DNA of 64,000 bases from Myxococcus hansupus (GTDB lineage: Bacteria; Myxococcota; Myxococcia; Myxococcales; Myxococcaceae). The stretch is from assembly GCF_000280925.3 (NCBI RefSeq), contig NZ_CP012109.1, positions 5,848,501 to 5,912,500 on the forward strand, read 5' to 3'. Below are positions 44,840 to 53,492 of the stretch, piece after piece; positions within the stretch are counted from its first letter, which is position 1; every line of letters begins with the position of its first letter. Both the position numbers and the translations under genes were made by a program. The notes beneath the pieces are model-generated. The model did no database searches. It saw nothing but the letters and a program-made list of their open reading frames with translations, and was not told where the DNA came from.

Positions 44840-47664
44840 TCAGCCCCTCGACAAGGCCTGGACGCTGTCCCTCAGGCGGCCGAGCAACACGCGGGCGGCC
44901 TCCAACTCCGTCCGGCAACGCGCCAGCCGCCCCTCCATGTCGCCCAGGTTCCCGGTGTCCGCCTGCTGCTCGACGGCGCGGGCATGGGCCTCCAGCGCGG
45001 TGGCGCCAAACCAGGCCGCGTTCGACTTGAGCGTGTGCGCCGCGCGGCCCAGGTCATCCGCGTGCCCCCGGGCGAGGGCGGCGTAGGCGTCCTCGAGCAG
45101 GGCCGGCATGCTGTTCAGCGCGGTGTCGATGAGCTCTGGCAGCACCAGCCCGGCCTGCGCCCCCAGCTCCGACCACAGCCGCGCGAGCGCGGTGGGCTCC
45201 AGCCCTTCGATGCGGGCCGCCTCGGGAAGCCCGTCCATGAGCGTCGACAGGGGCGTCGCCACGGTGGCGGTGCTGGCACGCCGCTCGGGCGCGGCCTCGG
45301 AGCGGCGCCCCTGGCAGCGGAGGAGCGCGGAGGTCAGCGCATCCACGCGGATGGGCTTGCCCAGGAAGTCGTCCATGCCCGCGGAGAAACACTGCTCGCG
45401 GTCGGAGTCCATGGCGTTGGCCGTCATCGCGATGACCCAGGGCTGGGCCCGGGGCGGCAGCTCCTGCCGGATGCGGCGCGTGGCCTCCAGGCCGTCCATC
45501 TCCGGCATCTGCAGGTCCATGAGCACCACGTCGTAGCGCTTCTGCGAAACGGCATGCAGCGCCTGGCGGCCGTTGAGGGCCACGTCGGCGCGGTAGCCGA
45601 GCCGCTCCAACACCAGCAGCGCCAGCTTCTGGTTGGTCGCGTTGTCCTCCACCAGGAGGATGTCGAGCGGCACGGAGTCCCCGGGCCGCACACCCGGAAA
45701 GGGCCCCGCGCGGGACGCCTGCAGCTCGCGCGTTCCCGGCACCGGCGGCACGTGCTGCGAGAAGCATGAAATCAACGCGTCGTAGAGCTGCGAGGTCTTC
45801 AGCGGACGGGACAACACCCCCGCGAAGAGCCCTTCGGGGGGACTGCCCCGTCGGCCCGGCGTCGACAGCAACAACAGGGGCAGCCCCTGCCCCTCCCGCC
45901 GGATGCGCTCGGCCAGGGCGGTGCCATCCATTCCCGGCATGTGGTGGTCGATGAGCACGACGTCATAGCCGGTGCCCGCCTGGAACTGGGACAGCGCCTC
46001 CGGTCCCGACGCCGTCTCCACCGGCTCGACACCCCAGGCCCGGAGCTGCCGCCCCAGGAGGCGCCGGAAGAGGGCGTTGTCATCCACGATGAGCACGCGG
46101 CGGCCCTGCAGCAGCGGCTGCTCCTGCCGCAGGTGCACCGCGTACGCCTGCGGCGCGGACTGGGCGCGCAAGGTGAAGCTGAAGGTGGTGCCCCGGCCGG
46201 CAATGCCCTCGCTCTCCACCCAGAGGGTGCCCCCCATGGCCTCCACCAACCGCTTGGAGATGGCCAACCCCAACCCCGTGCCCCCGAAGCGGCGGGACAC
46301 CGAGGCATCCAGTTGGTTGAAGGGCTGGAACAGGCCCGCGCGGCGGTCCTCGGGAATCCCGGGCCCGGTGTCCTGGACGCTGAAGGTCAGCGCCCATTCC
46401 GCCGCGCCCTCCGCGCCAGACACGGACGCCCCCTCCACGCTCACCACCGCCCCGCCATGCTCGGTGAACTTGAGCGCGTTGCCCACGAGGTTGAGCAACA
46501 CCTGGCGGATGCGCGACGCATCGCCCACCAACATCTGCGGCACCTGCGGCGCGATGTCACAGCCCAGGTCCAGGCCCTTCTCGCTCGCGCGGACGGCCAG
46601 CAGGTCCAGCACGGACTCCACGCACTGGCGCAGGTCGAAGGGGCGCAGCTCCGCCTCGAAGCGGCCCGCTTCGATCTTGGAGAAATCCAGCACGTCGTTG
46701 AGCAGCGTCAGCAGCGCCTCGCTGCTCTGCCGGATGGTGGCGACGAAGTCGCGCTGCTCCTCCGTCAACGCGCGGTCCAGGAGCAGGCCCGTCATGCCGA
46801 TGATGGCATTCATGGGCGTGCGGATTTCGTGGCTCATCGTGGCCAGGAAGAGGCTCTTGGCCTGATTGGCCGCCTCAGCCGCCTTGCGCGCGCGCTCCAG
46901 GTCCGTGATGTCGTGGTAGATGGCGATGAAGCCGAGCTGCCGGCCGCCCACGGAGACGGGCAGTGCCCGCAGCTCCACGTCCACCACGCTGCCATCCTTG
47001 CGCACCCGCCGCGTGACGGAGTGCAGGCGCCCCCGCAGCACGACCTCCCGCGACGCGAGCTCCGCCTCGGGAGCACCGACGGCTCGGAGGCCACCAGGTC
47101 GAAGATGTGCTTTCCGAGCGCCTCCGCCGGCGTGTACCCGAACAGCCGCGTCGCCTCCGGGTTCCACGACAGCACCCGGAACTGACGGGTGATGGTGATG
47201 ATGGCCACCGGGCTGTTGATGACCACCGCCTCGAAGAACTCCTTCTGCTGACGCAGCGACGCTTCCACCTCCAGGCGCGCCGTCATGTCCTGGAGCTGCA
47301 GCACCCAGCCCGTCTCGTGCTCGCCCGAAATCGGCAGGGTCAGCACGCGCAGGTAGACGGCGGGCCCGACGCCTCCAGGACGCTGGCCCGCCAGCTCCGT
47401 TTCCCGGAGGGCGGTGTCCGCGGAGGCACGTGATTCGGGAGGACGCCAACCCGGGAGCAGCGCCGCCACCGGCTGCCCCATGTACGCGGAGCGAGGCCCG
47501 AAGATTCGCTCCGCGGCGCGGTTGACCTCCACGATTCTCTGCCCAGCATCCAGCACGAGCACCCCGTCACGGGAGTGCTCGAACACCGCTGTATGTGCGC
47601 TCGACCCCAGGTCAGCCACCCTTCCCCCTACCGCGAGAATGAAGGTCCGCTCGGACCGCATCAT
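44840..47664 (-). pseudogene. hybrid sensor histidine kinase (PAS-PAS-HK-REC-REC-HPt) broken by a frameshift
   Basis: One gene read in two frames. From ATG 47664 the first frame gives a PAS domain (VFEHSRDGVLVLDAG) and most of a second PAS (FFEAVVINSPVAIITITR) down to about 47075. The matching continuation, from PEAELASREVVLRGR on, lies in the next frame. One extra base in the G run at 47069-47071 would join them into ...SVLPEAELAS... . The rest is intact: kinase His in MSHEIRTPMN, ATP site (NLVGNALKF, GGTGLGLAI), receiver 1 (LIDHHMPGMDG), receiver 2 ([11 protein letters not shown]), and HPt (AAHTLKSNAAWF). The frameshift may be a real mutation or a homopolymer sequencing error. Signal and partner are unknown. 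Confidence 0.82.
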
Positions 47665-47706
47665 GCCAGAGGGCAGCGCGGTCCTGGTCGGACGTGTCGC
47701 GCGCCG

Positions 47707-48318
47707 TCAGCGGCTGTTCCACCACGCACGGAACTCGTTCCAGGAAATCTTCCCGGTGCGGTCCGTGTCGACGATGTCGATCGCGATTTCCAGCTCTTCA
47801 TCGGAGATGTTCTGGCCCAGCGCCTCCAGCAGCCGCGCGAACTCCGCCCGGTCAATGGTGCCCGTCCGGTCACGGTCGTAGCGCTGGAAGATGTCGAGCA
47901 CCTCGTTGCCGGTGCTGGTGAACTCATCCACCGGCGCGTGCACGGGCGCCAGCGGCTGCAAGCCCGCGGACGTCGTCTCCACCTGTTCGACGAACGACGA
48001 GCCCGTCGCGGACCGCGTCGACTTCCTCGCCGCGGACGGCTTGCGCGCGGGGGCCTTCTTCGCCGCGGCCTTCTTCGCGGGCGCCTTCCTGGCGCTGACC
48101 TTCTTCGCCGCGGCCTTCTTCGCGGGCGCCTTCCTGGTACTGACCTTCTTCGCCGTGGACTTCTTGCGCGCGGGCGCCTTCTTCGCCGCCGACTTCTTGG
48201 GCGCGGCCTTCTTCGCCGTGGCCTTCTTGGCGGCCTTCTTCGACGCCGCCTTCTTGGCCGTCGAACCGCGCCGGGATGACTTCTTCGCAACAGCCGTCTT
48301 GCGTGACTTCGTCGCCAT
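47707..48318 (-). CDS. histone-H1-like basic tail fused to an EF-hand pair
   Basis: A 203-residue protein with two unlike halves. Residues 1-103 are a lysine/alanine/proline tail with [15 protein letters not shown] repeats, like histone H1 C-terminal tails and myxobacterial HU-tail proteins, expected to bind DNA. Residues ~135-203 hold two canonical 12-residue calcium loops: [12 protein letters not shown] (148-159) and [12 protein letters not shown] (184-195), in calmodulin-like spacing. ATG 48318 opens the basic tail, while the open frame upstream looks non-coding. This would give a Ca2+-responsive nucleoid protein; that function is inference. It follows the kinase gene on the same strand but with its own region upstream. 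Confidence 0.8.
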   Translation of the reverse strand: MATKSRKTAVAKKSSRRGSTAKKAASKKAAKKATAKKAAPKKSAAKKAPARKKSTAKKVSTRKAPAKKAAAKKVSARKAPAKKAAAKKAPARKPSAARKSTRSATGSSFVEQVETTSAGLQPLAPVHAPVDEFTSTGNEVLDIFQRYDRDRTGTIDRAEFARLLEALGQNISDEELEIAIDIVDTDRTGKISWNEFRAWWNSR

Positions 48319-48710
48319 GATGAACCCCTCCCTGGACGGCGCGCATCGTAGCGCTCCCTCCGGCGGGTCCAAGCATCGAGCGCGGTAAGTGCCGACCCTC
48401 CCGCCGCACTTTGCCGCCTTGGGCCCCCCCCGGCCGAAATCACGGGCGCGGGAACGCCCTGCCCCGGGACGGGGTTTTGGTCCAAGATGACCCACCCCAT
48501 CCCTTCAAAGCCCTGGTACCGCTGGAGCCTCGGGATGCAAACTGCTAGCAGGCCGTCCGCCAGGCTCCCTGGCTGCTTGCCGCGCCGTGTTGGTAGCAAG
48601 AAGGGGCCGCGAGATGTTCACATGCCGCCGTGCGCCGCGAACAGGGCCGCCCGCACGCTTACCGTTGCGCCGACAATCCTGCCCGGCCCCCATTGGAATC
48701 CCGCGTCGGA
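48319..48710. other. divergent intergenic region with one small terminator-like hairpin
   Basis: 392 bp between the EF-hand gene and the RIO kinase. On the + strand GGGCG/CGCCC (48444-48459) and CCCCG-GGA-CGGGG (48462-48474) are followed by TTTT, terminator-like though no gene precedes it on that strand. It could end a small RNA or be chance. I see no ORF. Confidence 0.35.
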
Positions 48711-51011
48711 ATGAATGACTCGCTAGAGACCCTCCTGGCTGACGGCATCATCGAAGCCATCATCGGCCAGTTGAAGACGGGCAAGGAAGCAGAGGTATGG
48801 CTGGTTCAGCATGCCGGCCAGGTGGTCGCGGCCAAGCTGTACAAGGAGCGCCACGAGCGGAACTTCCGCAACAACGTGGGCTACCGGGAAGGCCGCGAGG
48901 TGCGCAATTCGCGTACGCGTCGCGCCATGGAGAAGGGCAGCCGCTTCGGCCAGAACGCCGCCGAGGACGCCTGGAAGAGCGCCGAGTCGGACTCGCTCTA
49001 CAAGCTGCACGCCCAGGGCGTGCGCGTGCCCACACCGGTGATGTTCTACGAGGGCATCCTCCTCATGGAGGTGGTGCTGGATCCGGAAGGCCACCCCGCA
49101 CCGCGCATGGTGGAGGCACCGCCCCGGACGGCCGAGGAAGCCCTGGCCATGTATGTGGACCTGCGCGGTCAGGTCATCAACATGCTGTGCGCGGACCTCA
49201 TCCACGGCGACCTGTCTCCGTACAACATCCTGATGAGCTATCAGGGGCCCACCATCATCGACTTCCCGCAGACGGTGGCGGCGGCTCGGAACAACCGCGC
49301 GGAGTTCTACTTCCGGCGCGACCTGGACAACGTCCGCAACTTCCTCGCGGCCACGGCGCCCTCGCTGTTCAACGCCGCGGGCGACACGGCGGAGATCTGG
49401 AATGCCTATGTGCGGCGGGAGCTGACGCCGGACTTCACGCCGTCGGGCAACTTCCGGGAAGGGCCTCGGCGCAACGGCCGTGGCGGCGCGCGTGGGCAGG
49501 ACTTCCGGGCCCCGCGTGAAGAGGCCTTTGTCGCGGCGCCCGCTCCGGTGGAGCCGGCGGCACCTGCGCGGGGGGACATGACGCCCGAGGAGGCCGCCGA
49601 GGCGGAGCTTCGTGAGTTGGAAGCGCTGGTGCTGCGGCAGGGCGGTGGTGAGCGAGGCAAGCCGGCCGTCGCGGCGCCTCCGCCGAGGGGCGGACGGAAT
49701 CGTGGCGCGGGAGGTGGAAGACCGCCTCCGCGGGGTGGCGGCAGTGGGAACGCCTCGCGCCCTGCCCCGAGTGGACCGCGCACGGGCGGCGGTGCGCGCC
49801 CGGGTCCGAACGAACAGCGCGCGGGCAGTGGTGGCGCTGGGCGCGCAGGTCCGAACGAGCAGCGCGCGGGTGGCAACGGGCGCTCGGGTCCGAATGAGCA
49901 GCGTGCGGGTGGCAGCGGGCGCTCAGGTCCGAATGAGCAGCGCGCGGGTGGCACCGGGCGCGCAGGTCCGAACGAGCAGCGTGCGGGTGGCAACGGGCGC
50001 TCGGGTCCCCACGAACAGCGCACGGGCGGCGACGCTTCTGGCCGCTTCGGCTCGAACGAGCAGCGCGCGGGCGACACCGGCCGCTCAGGTCCCCACGAGC
50101 AGCGCACGGGCGGCGACGCTTCTGGCCGCTTCGGCTCAAACGAGCAGCGCGCGGGCGGCACCGGGCGCGCAGGGCCGAATGAGCGGCGCGCGGGTGGCAA
50201 CGGCCGCTTCGCTCAAAATGAGCAGCGCGCGGATGGCGGCGCCTCTGGTCGCTTCGGCTCGAACGAGCAGCGCGTGGGTGGCACTGACCGCTTCGCTCAA
50301 AACGAGCAGCGGGCGGACGGCGACGCGTCCGGCCGCTTCGGCTCGAACGAGCAGCGCGTGGGTGGCATTGGCCGCTTCGCGCAGAACGACCAGCGGGCGG
50401 GCCGCAACGCCTCTGGCCGCTTCGGCGCGAACGAGCAAAGTGCTGATGGAATGGGCCGCTCGGGCCCGGACGCGCAGCGCGCGGGTGGCAACGGCCGCTC
50501 TGCTCAAGATGAGCAGCGGGCCACCGGCGGCACCGGGCGCTCCCGTCAGAGCGATCAACGTACAGGTGGCCGCGGGCGTTCAGGCCCGAAAGAGCAGCGC
50601 ATGAGCGGCGATGCATCCGACCGCAACGCCCCCGACGACACGCGCCCGAACGAGCAGCGCATGAGCGGCAATGGCCGTCCTCCTCGCGCTGGCCCCCGCG
50701 GAGGCACGTCCGGTGACGCTGCGCCCGCGGGCCCGGGCCCCCGAGGAAACGGTGAGCGGAACGATCGGCGCGGCGGCCCCAACGGCAGGCCGCAGCCCCT
50801 GGTCGAAACCCGCCCCGCGATGAGCCCGTCCGCCGCCCCTCCCCAGAACGTGATTCGGGAGCCCCGTCAGGCGAACTCGGGCAACACCGGAAGTGCCCCC
50901 AGGCAACAGCGCCCTCAGCAGGGGCGCGGTGGCGCGCGCAATGCCCGCGCGAGCGGGCCGCAGGTCTCCTACGTCGCCCGCCCGGCGTCATCCTCCGAGT
51001 CGGGCTCCTGA
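48711..51011 (+). CDS. RIO-type kinase with long repetitive Gly/Arg tail
   Basis: A 766-residue protein. Residues 1-235 form a RIO1-like atypical kinase: nucleotide loop LKTGKEAEVW, Lys42 in VVAAKLYKERHE, catalytic LIHGDLSPYNIL (163-174) and metal-binding IIDFPQ (182-187). The remainder is low complexity: an acidic/Ala linker, Gly/Arg/Pro stretches, then 21 degenerate copies of a PNEQRAGGNGRS-like unit and a final RG-rich part, resembling disordered RNA-binding tails. ATG 48711 is used; no strong ribosome site is visible. RIO kinases act in ribosome maturation in eukaryotes and archaea; the bacterial role is unsettled. Confidence 0.85.
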   Translation: MNDSLETLLADGIIEAIIGQLKTGKEAEVWLVQHAGQVVAAKLYKERHERNFRNNVGYREGREVRNSRTRRAMEKGSRFGQNAAEDAWKSAESDSLYKLHAQGVRVPTPVMFYEGILLMEVVLDPEGHPAPRMVEAPPRTAEEALAMYVDLRGQVINMLCADLIHGDLSPYNILMSYQGPTIIDFPQTVAAARNNRAEFYFRRDLDNVRNFLAATAPSLFNAAGDTAEIWNAYVRRELTPDFTPSGNFREGPRRNGRGGARGQDFRAPREEAFVAAPAPVEPAAPARGDMTPEEAAEAELRELEALVLRQGGGERGKPAVAAPPPRGGRNRGAGGGRPPPRGGGSGNASRPAPSGPRTGGGARPGPNEQRAGSGGAGRAGPNEQRAGGNGRSGPNEQRAGGSGRSGPNEQRAGGTGRAGPNEQRAGGNGRSGPHEQRTGGDASGRFGSNEQRAGDTGRSGPHEQRTGGDASGRFGSNEQRAGGTGRAGPNERRAGGNGRFAQNEQRADGGASGRFGSNEQRVGGTDRFAQNEQRADGDASGRFGSNEQRVGGIGRFAQNDQRAGRNASGRFGANEQSADGMGRSGPDAQRAGGNGRSAQDEQRATGGTGRSRQSDQRTGGRGRSGPKEQRMSGDASDRNAPDDTRPNEQRMSGNGRPPRAGPRGGTSGDAAPAGPGPRGNGERNDRRGGPNGRPQPLVETRPAMSPSAAPPQNVIREPRQANSGNTGSAPRQQRPQQGRGGARNARASGPQVSYVARPASSSESGS
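49800..50670 (+). repeat. coding tandem repeat, 39- and 48-bp units
   Basis: About 21 degenerate in-frame copies encoding xNEQRxGG units inside the RIO kinase gene. Early copies are 39 bp (13 codons); later ones alternate with a longer 16-codon form carrying ASGRFGS. The repetition keeps several other frames open, producing long spurious ORFs on both strands. Confidence 0.9.
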
Positions 51012-51040
51012 GCCTGACTCACGGCGAGAACCGCATCACG

Positions 51041-51076
51041 GGGTCAGGCGCAGCACTCCGCTGCACCTGACCCTTT
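51041..51076. terminator. terminator between RIO kinase and small Pro-rich protein
   Basis: GGGTCAGG (51041-51048) pairs with CCTGACCC (51066-51073), continued inside by GCAG/CTGC, and is followed by TTT. It lies 30 nt past the kinase stop and just beyond the convergent gene's stop. Confidence 0.7.
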
Positions 51077-51081
51077 CGCAC

Positions 51082-51309
51082 TCAGCGCCCGGGCTTCGGA
51101 CGAGGACCCGCGACAGGTGCCTTCGCCGGTGGCGCCTTCTCGGGAGGCTTGGGCCGCGTGGGCGCGGGCTGGGGCGAAGGACGCTTGTTCGGGTCGTGCC
51201 CTTCCCAAGCCTTGTCCACCACCGCCTTGGCCCCCTCCTTGATGACGTCGTACGCGACGCCGCCGCCAATGATCTTGCCGATCTCTACAATGACCTTCCC
51301 TGCGCTCAT
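51082..51309 (-). CDS. small glycine-helix/Pro-rich-tail protein
   Basis: A 75-residue protein of unknown function. The first 40 residues form one amphipathic, Gly-containing segment (VIVEIGKIIGGGVAYDVIKE); the rest is a Lys/Pro-rich disordered tail. ATG 51309 lies shortly after a GGGGGAG ribosome site. The upstream region carries a -35/-10 pair with a perfect palindrome between, and an RNA hairpin in the leader, so expression seems regulated. No family recognised. Confidence 0.6.
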   Translation of the reverse strand: MSAGKVIVEIGKIIGGGVAYDVIKEGAKAVVDKAWEGHDPNKRPSPQPAPTRPKPPEKAPPAKAPVAGPRPKPGR

Positions 51310-51323
51310 GTGGACTCCCCCTC

Positions 51324-51339
51324 TGTCGCTGAAGCGACA
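51324..51339 (-). promoter_or_regulatory. hairpin in the 5' leader of the small Pro-rich gene
   Basis: TGTCGCT and AGCGACA are exact complements with 2 nt between (51324-51330, 51333-51339), a few nt upstream of the ribosome site. Confidence 0.4.
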
Positions 51340-51344
51340 CTGAA

Positions 51345-51373
51345 ACAATACACCTGTATTCACACTTGGTGAA
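51345..51373 (-). promoter_or_regulatory. promoter with internal operator palindrome
   Basis: On the minus strand TTCACC (51368-51373), 17-nt spacer, TATTGT (51345-51350). The palindrome AATACA-GG-TGTATT (51347-51360) overlaps the -10 and spacer, the place of a repressor operator. The regulator is unknown. Confidence 0.5.
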
Positions 51374-51420
51374 CAGGGGGGAAGCACAAACAGATGTGTC
51401 GCAATCGGTCACAGGGGGGC

Positions 51421-52434
51421 TCAAACCACCCGGATGACCACCTTTCCGAAGTGCGCCCCACTCTTCAGGTGTTCGAAGGCGGCACGCGCTTCGTCGAAGG
51501 CGAAGACCCGGTCCACGACGGGCCGGACCTGATGTTGGGTGAAGGCCCGGTTGAGCGCCTCGAACCCCTGACGGTGCCCCACGAAGATGCCCTGCACCCG
51601 CAGGTTCTGCATCAGGATGGACGTCAATGGCACCGCCCCGGCACCGCCACTGAGCACCCCAATCACAGACACCGTGCCCCCGGGGCGCACCGCGCGCAGT
51701 GACTTCTCGAAGGTCCCCGCGCCGCCCACCTCCACCACGTGGTCCACGCCCATGCCGCCGGTCAGCGCACGCGCCGCCTTGTCCCAGTCAGGCGTCGTCA
51801 CGTAGTTGATGGTCTCATGCGCCCCCAGGCTCCGGGCCCGCGCGAGTTTGTCATCACGGCTGGAGGTGATGATGATGCGCGCCCCCGTCATGCGGGCAAT
51901 CTGCAGCGCGAAGATGGACACGCCTCCCGTCCCCTGAAGCAGCACGGTATCGCCCGCCTTGAGCGCGCCATGCGTGACGAGCGCGCTCCACGCGGTCACA
52001 GCCGCGCACGGGAGCGTCGCCGCCTCTTCGTCGGAGAGATACGCGGGCGTGGGCACCGCGCCGTCCTCGTGCAGCAGCACCGTGTCCGCGAGCGCACCGT
52101 CCAGCGGGCCGCCCAGCGTGCTCACCTGCGCGGCGCGATTGGGCTCCCCCGCGCTCCAGGCCTGCGAGAAGAGACCCATCACCCGGTCGCCGGACTTCAC
52201 GCGCGTCACACCCGGCCCTACCGCGTCCACCACGCCCGCCGCATCCGAGTTGGGGATGAGCGGCAACTTCTGACGCGGGTTGTAACGCCCCTCCACCATC
52301 ATCAGGTCCCGCGAGTTGAGGCTCGTCGCCTTCACTCGCACCCGCACCTGCATGGGGCCCGGCACCGGGTCCGGCCGTTCGACGCGCACCAGTTTGTCCA
52401 ACCCGAACCCTGCTTGAATCTCATAGGCATGCAT
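51421..52434 (-). CDS. zinc-independent alcohol dehydrogenase-like NAD(P) oxidoreductase (MDR family)
   Basis: A 337-residue medium-chain dehydrogenase/reductase. GroES-like N-terminal part: ATSLNSRDLMMVEGRY and PNSDAAGVVDAVGPGV. Rossmann domain: GDTVLLQGTGGVSIFALQIA. The catalytic zinc ligands of true alcohol dehydrogenases are not present; Ser/Asn replace them (SLNSRD), as in quinone oxidoreductase and enoyl-reductase relatives. ATG 52434 begins the conserved domain. It is divergent from the pentaheme cytochrome gene, sharing about 50 bp. Substrate unknown. Confidence 0.88.
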   Translation of the reverse strand: MHAYEIQAGFGLDKLVRVERPDPVPGPMQVRVRVKATSLNSRDLMMVEGRYNPRQKLPLIPNSDAAGVVDAVGPGVTRVKSGDRVMGLFSQAWSAGEPNRAAQVSTLGGPLDGALADTVLLHEDGAVPTPAYLSDEEAATLPCAAVTAWSALVTHGALKAGDTVLLQGTGGVSIFALQIARMTGARIIITSSRDDKLARARSLGAHETINYVTTPDWDKAARALTGGMGVDHVVEVGGAGTFEKSLRAVRPGGTVSVIGVLSGGAGAVPLTSILMQNLRVQGIFVGHRQGFEALNRAFTQHQVRPVVDRVFAFDEARAAFEHLKSGAHFGKVVIRVV

Positions 52435-52487
52435 GGCCAGGAGTTGTACCGCGCCCCCTCGAATCACGCCTACAGTGCGGGTTCACC

Positions 52488-53492
52488 GTGTCCGTGCTCG
52501 TCCTCCTCACCTGTTCGCTGCTGGCCACAGCCCCCACGGCGCGCTTCCCCCAGGGCACCGCGCCCATGGAGGCGGGGCCCGCCCCCCATGGCCTGCCAGA
52601 CTGGAGCGTCCAGCGCTGCACGGAGTGCCATGCCGCCCAGGTGGAGTCCTGGCAACACAGTGGCCACGCCAACGCCCGCGTGGATGACGTCTTCCAGGTG
52701 GCGTTGACCGAGGACCGGCCCGGCTGGTGCGTGCAATGTCATGCACCCTTCGCGCGAAACCTGGAGCGAGGTCCGCTCCCCAAGGGCAGTCCTCCGGAGG
52801 AGCACGGCGTCACCTGCGCGGGATGCCATGCCCCCCTGGGCGACGACGCGAAGGCCGCGGGCATGCCCTGCGCGGGCTGTCATCAGTTCGGCTTCCCCGT
52901 GTTGACGAGCGCCGGCCAACGGGTGCGGCTGTCGTCCACCCAGCTTCAACAAGACACCGTGGGGGAATGGCGCCGCTGGAAGACTCAGCGAGGCGATGCG
53001 CGGCATTGCACCGCCTGCCACATGCCCCAGGGAGACCACGGCTTCGGCGGCACGCGGCGCACCGAGTCCCTCAAGGCCGCGCTCCGCGTGGAGCAAGCCG
53101 GCGCGTCGCTCCGCGTCTCCACGCGCGAGGTGGGCCATGCCTTCCCCACCGGCGACGTCATGCGCTGGGTGAGCGTGGAGGTCTCCGACGAGCCCCTCTT
53201 CGAGGCGCCGCGCACCGTCGCCACGTTTGGCCGCAAGCTGGAGGTCCGCGTGTGGCCCCACGAGCCCCTGCCCCACCTGGGCGCGGTGGAAGACACCCGC
53301 CTGCTGCCGGGGGAGGTCCGCAAGGTGCCGCTGCCCACGGCGGCGCGGTACGCGCGCGTCGTCTATCACCTCGTGTCCCATGAGCAGGAGACCTCGGGGC
53401 TCTACCCCGCGGGCTTGTCACAACTGGTGCTGTGGGCCTCGCCGCTCCAACCCTTTCCGCCGTTACACACCCCGAAGGAACGCAAGCCATGA
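52488..53492 (+). CDS. periplasmic pentaheme c-type cytochrome
   Basis: A 334-residue secreted cytochrome with a signal peptide from GTG 52488 (SVLVLLTCSLLATAPT) and five CxxCH heme sites: CTECH (44-48), CVQCH, CAGCH twice and CTACH, all in the first 185 residues. A C-terminal heme-free domain follows (VGHAFPTGDVMRWVSVEVSD), as in cytochrome c554-like and perchlorate/sulfur electron carriers. It needs cytochrome c maturation in the periplasm. Its stop overlaps the start of the next gene (ATGA), implying a functional pair. Electron partner unknown. Confidence 0.88.
   Translation: MSVLVLLTCSLLATAPTARFPQGTAPMEAGPAPHGLPDWSVQRCTECHAAQVESWQHSGHANARVDDVFQVALTEDRPGWCVQCHAPFARNLERGPLPKGSPPEEHGVTCAGCHAPLGDDAKAAGMPCAGCHQFGFPVLTSAGQRVRLSSTQLQQDTVGEWRRWKTQRGDARHCTACHMPQGDHGFGGTRRTESLKAALRVEQAGASLRVSTREVGHAFPTGDVMRWVSVEVSDEPLFEAPRTVATFGRKLEVRVWPHEPLPHLGAVEDTRLLPGEVRKVPLPTAARYARVVYHLVSHEQETSGLYPAGLSQLVLWASPLQPFPPLHTPKERKP

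Noticed and set aside
48010..48310. KAPAKK-type nucleotide repeats on the minus strand
   Set aside because: Simple coding repeat of the H1-like tail, not a separate element.
49800..50670. Regular repeats resembling a CRISPR array
   Set aside because: Units are in frame with the RIO kinase, degenerate, lack unique spacers and are coding.
49435..50991. 518-codon minus ORF and 330-codon + ORF across the RIO kinase tail
   Set aside because: Open because the repeat DNA lacks stops in all frames; not protein-like.
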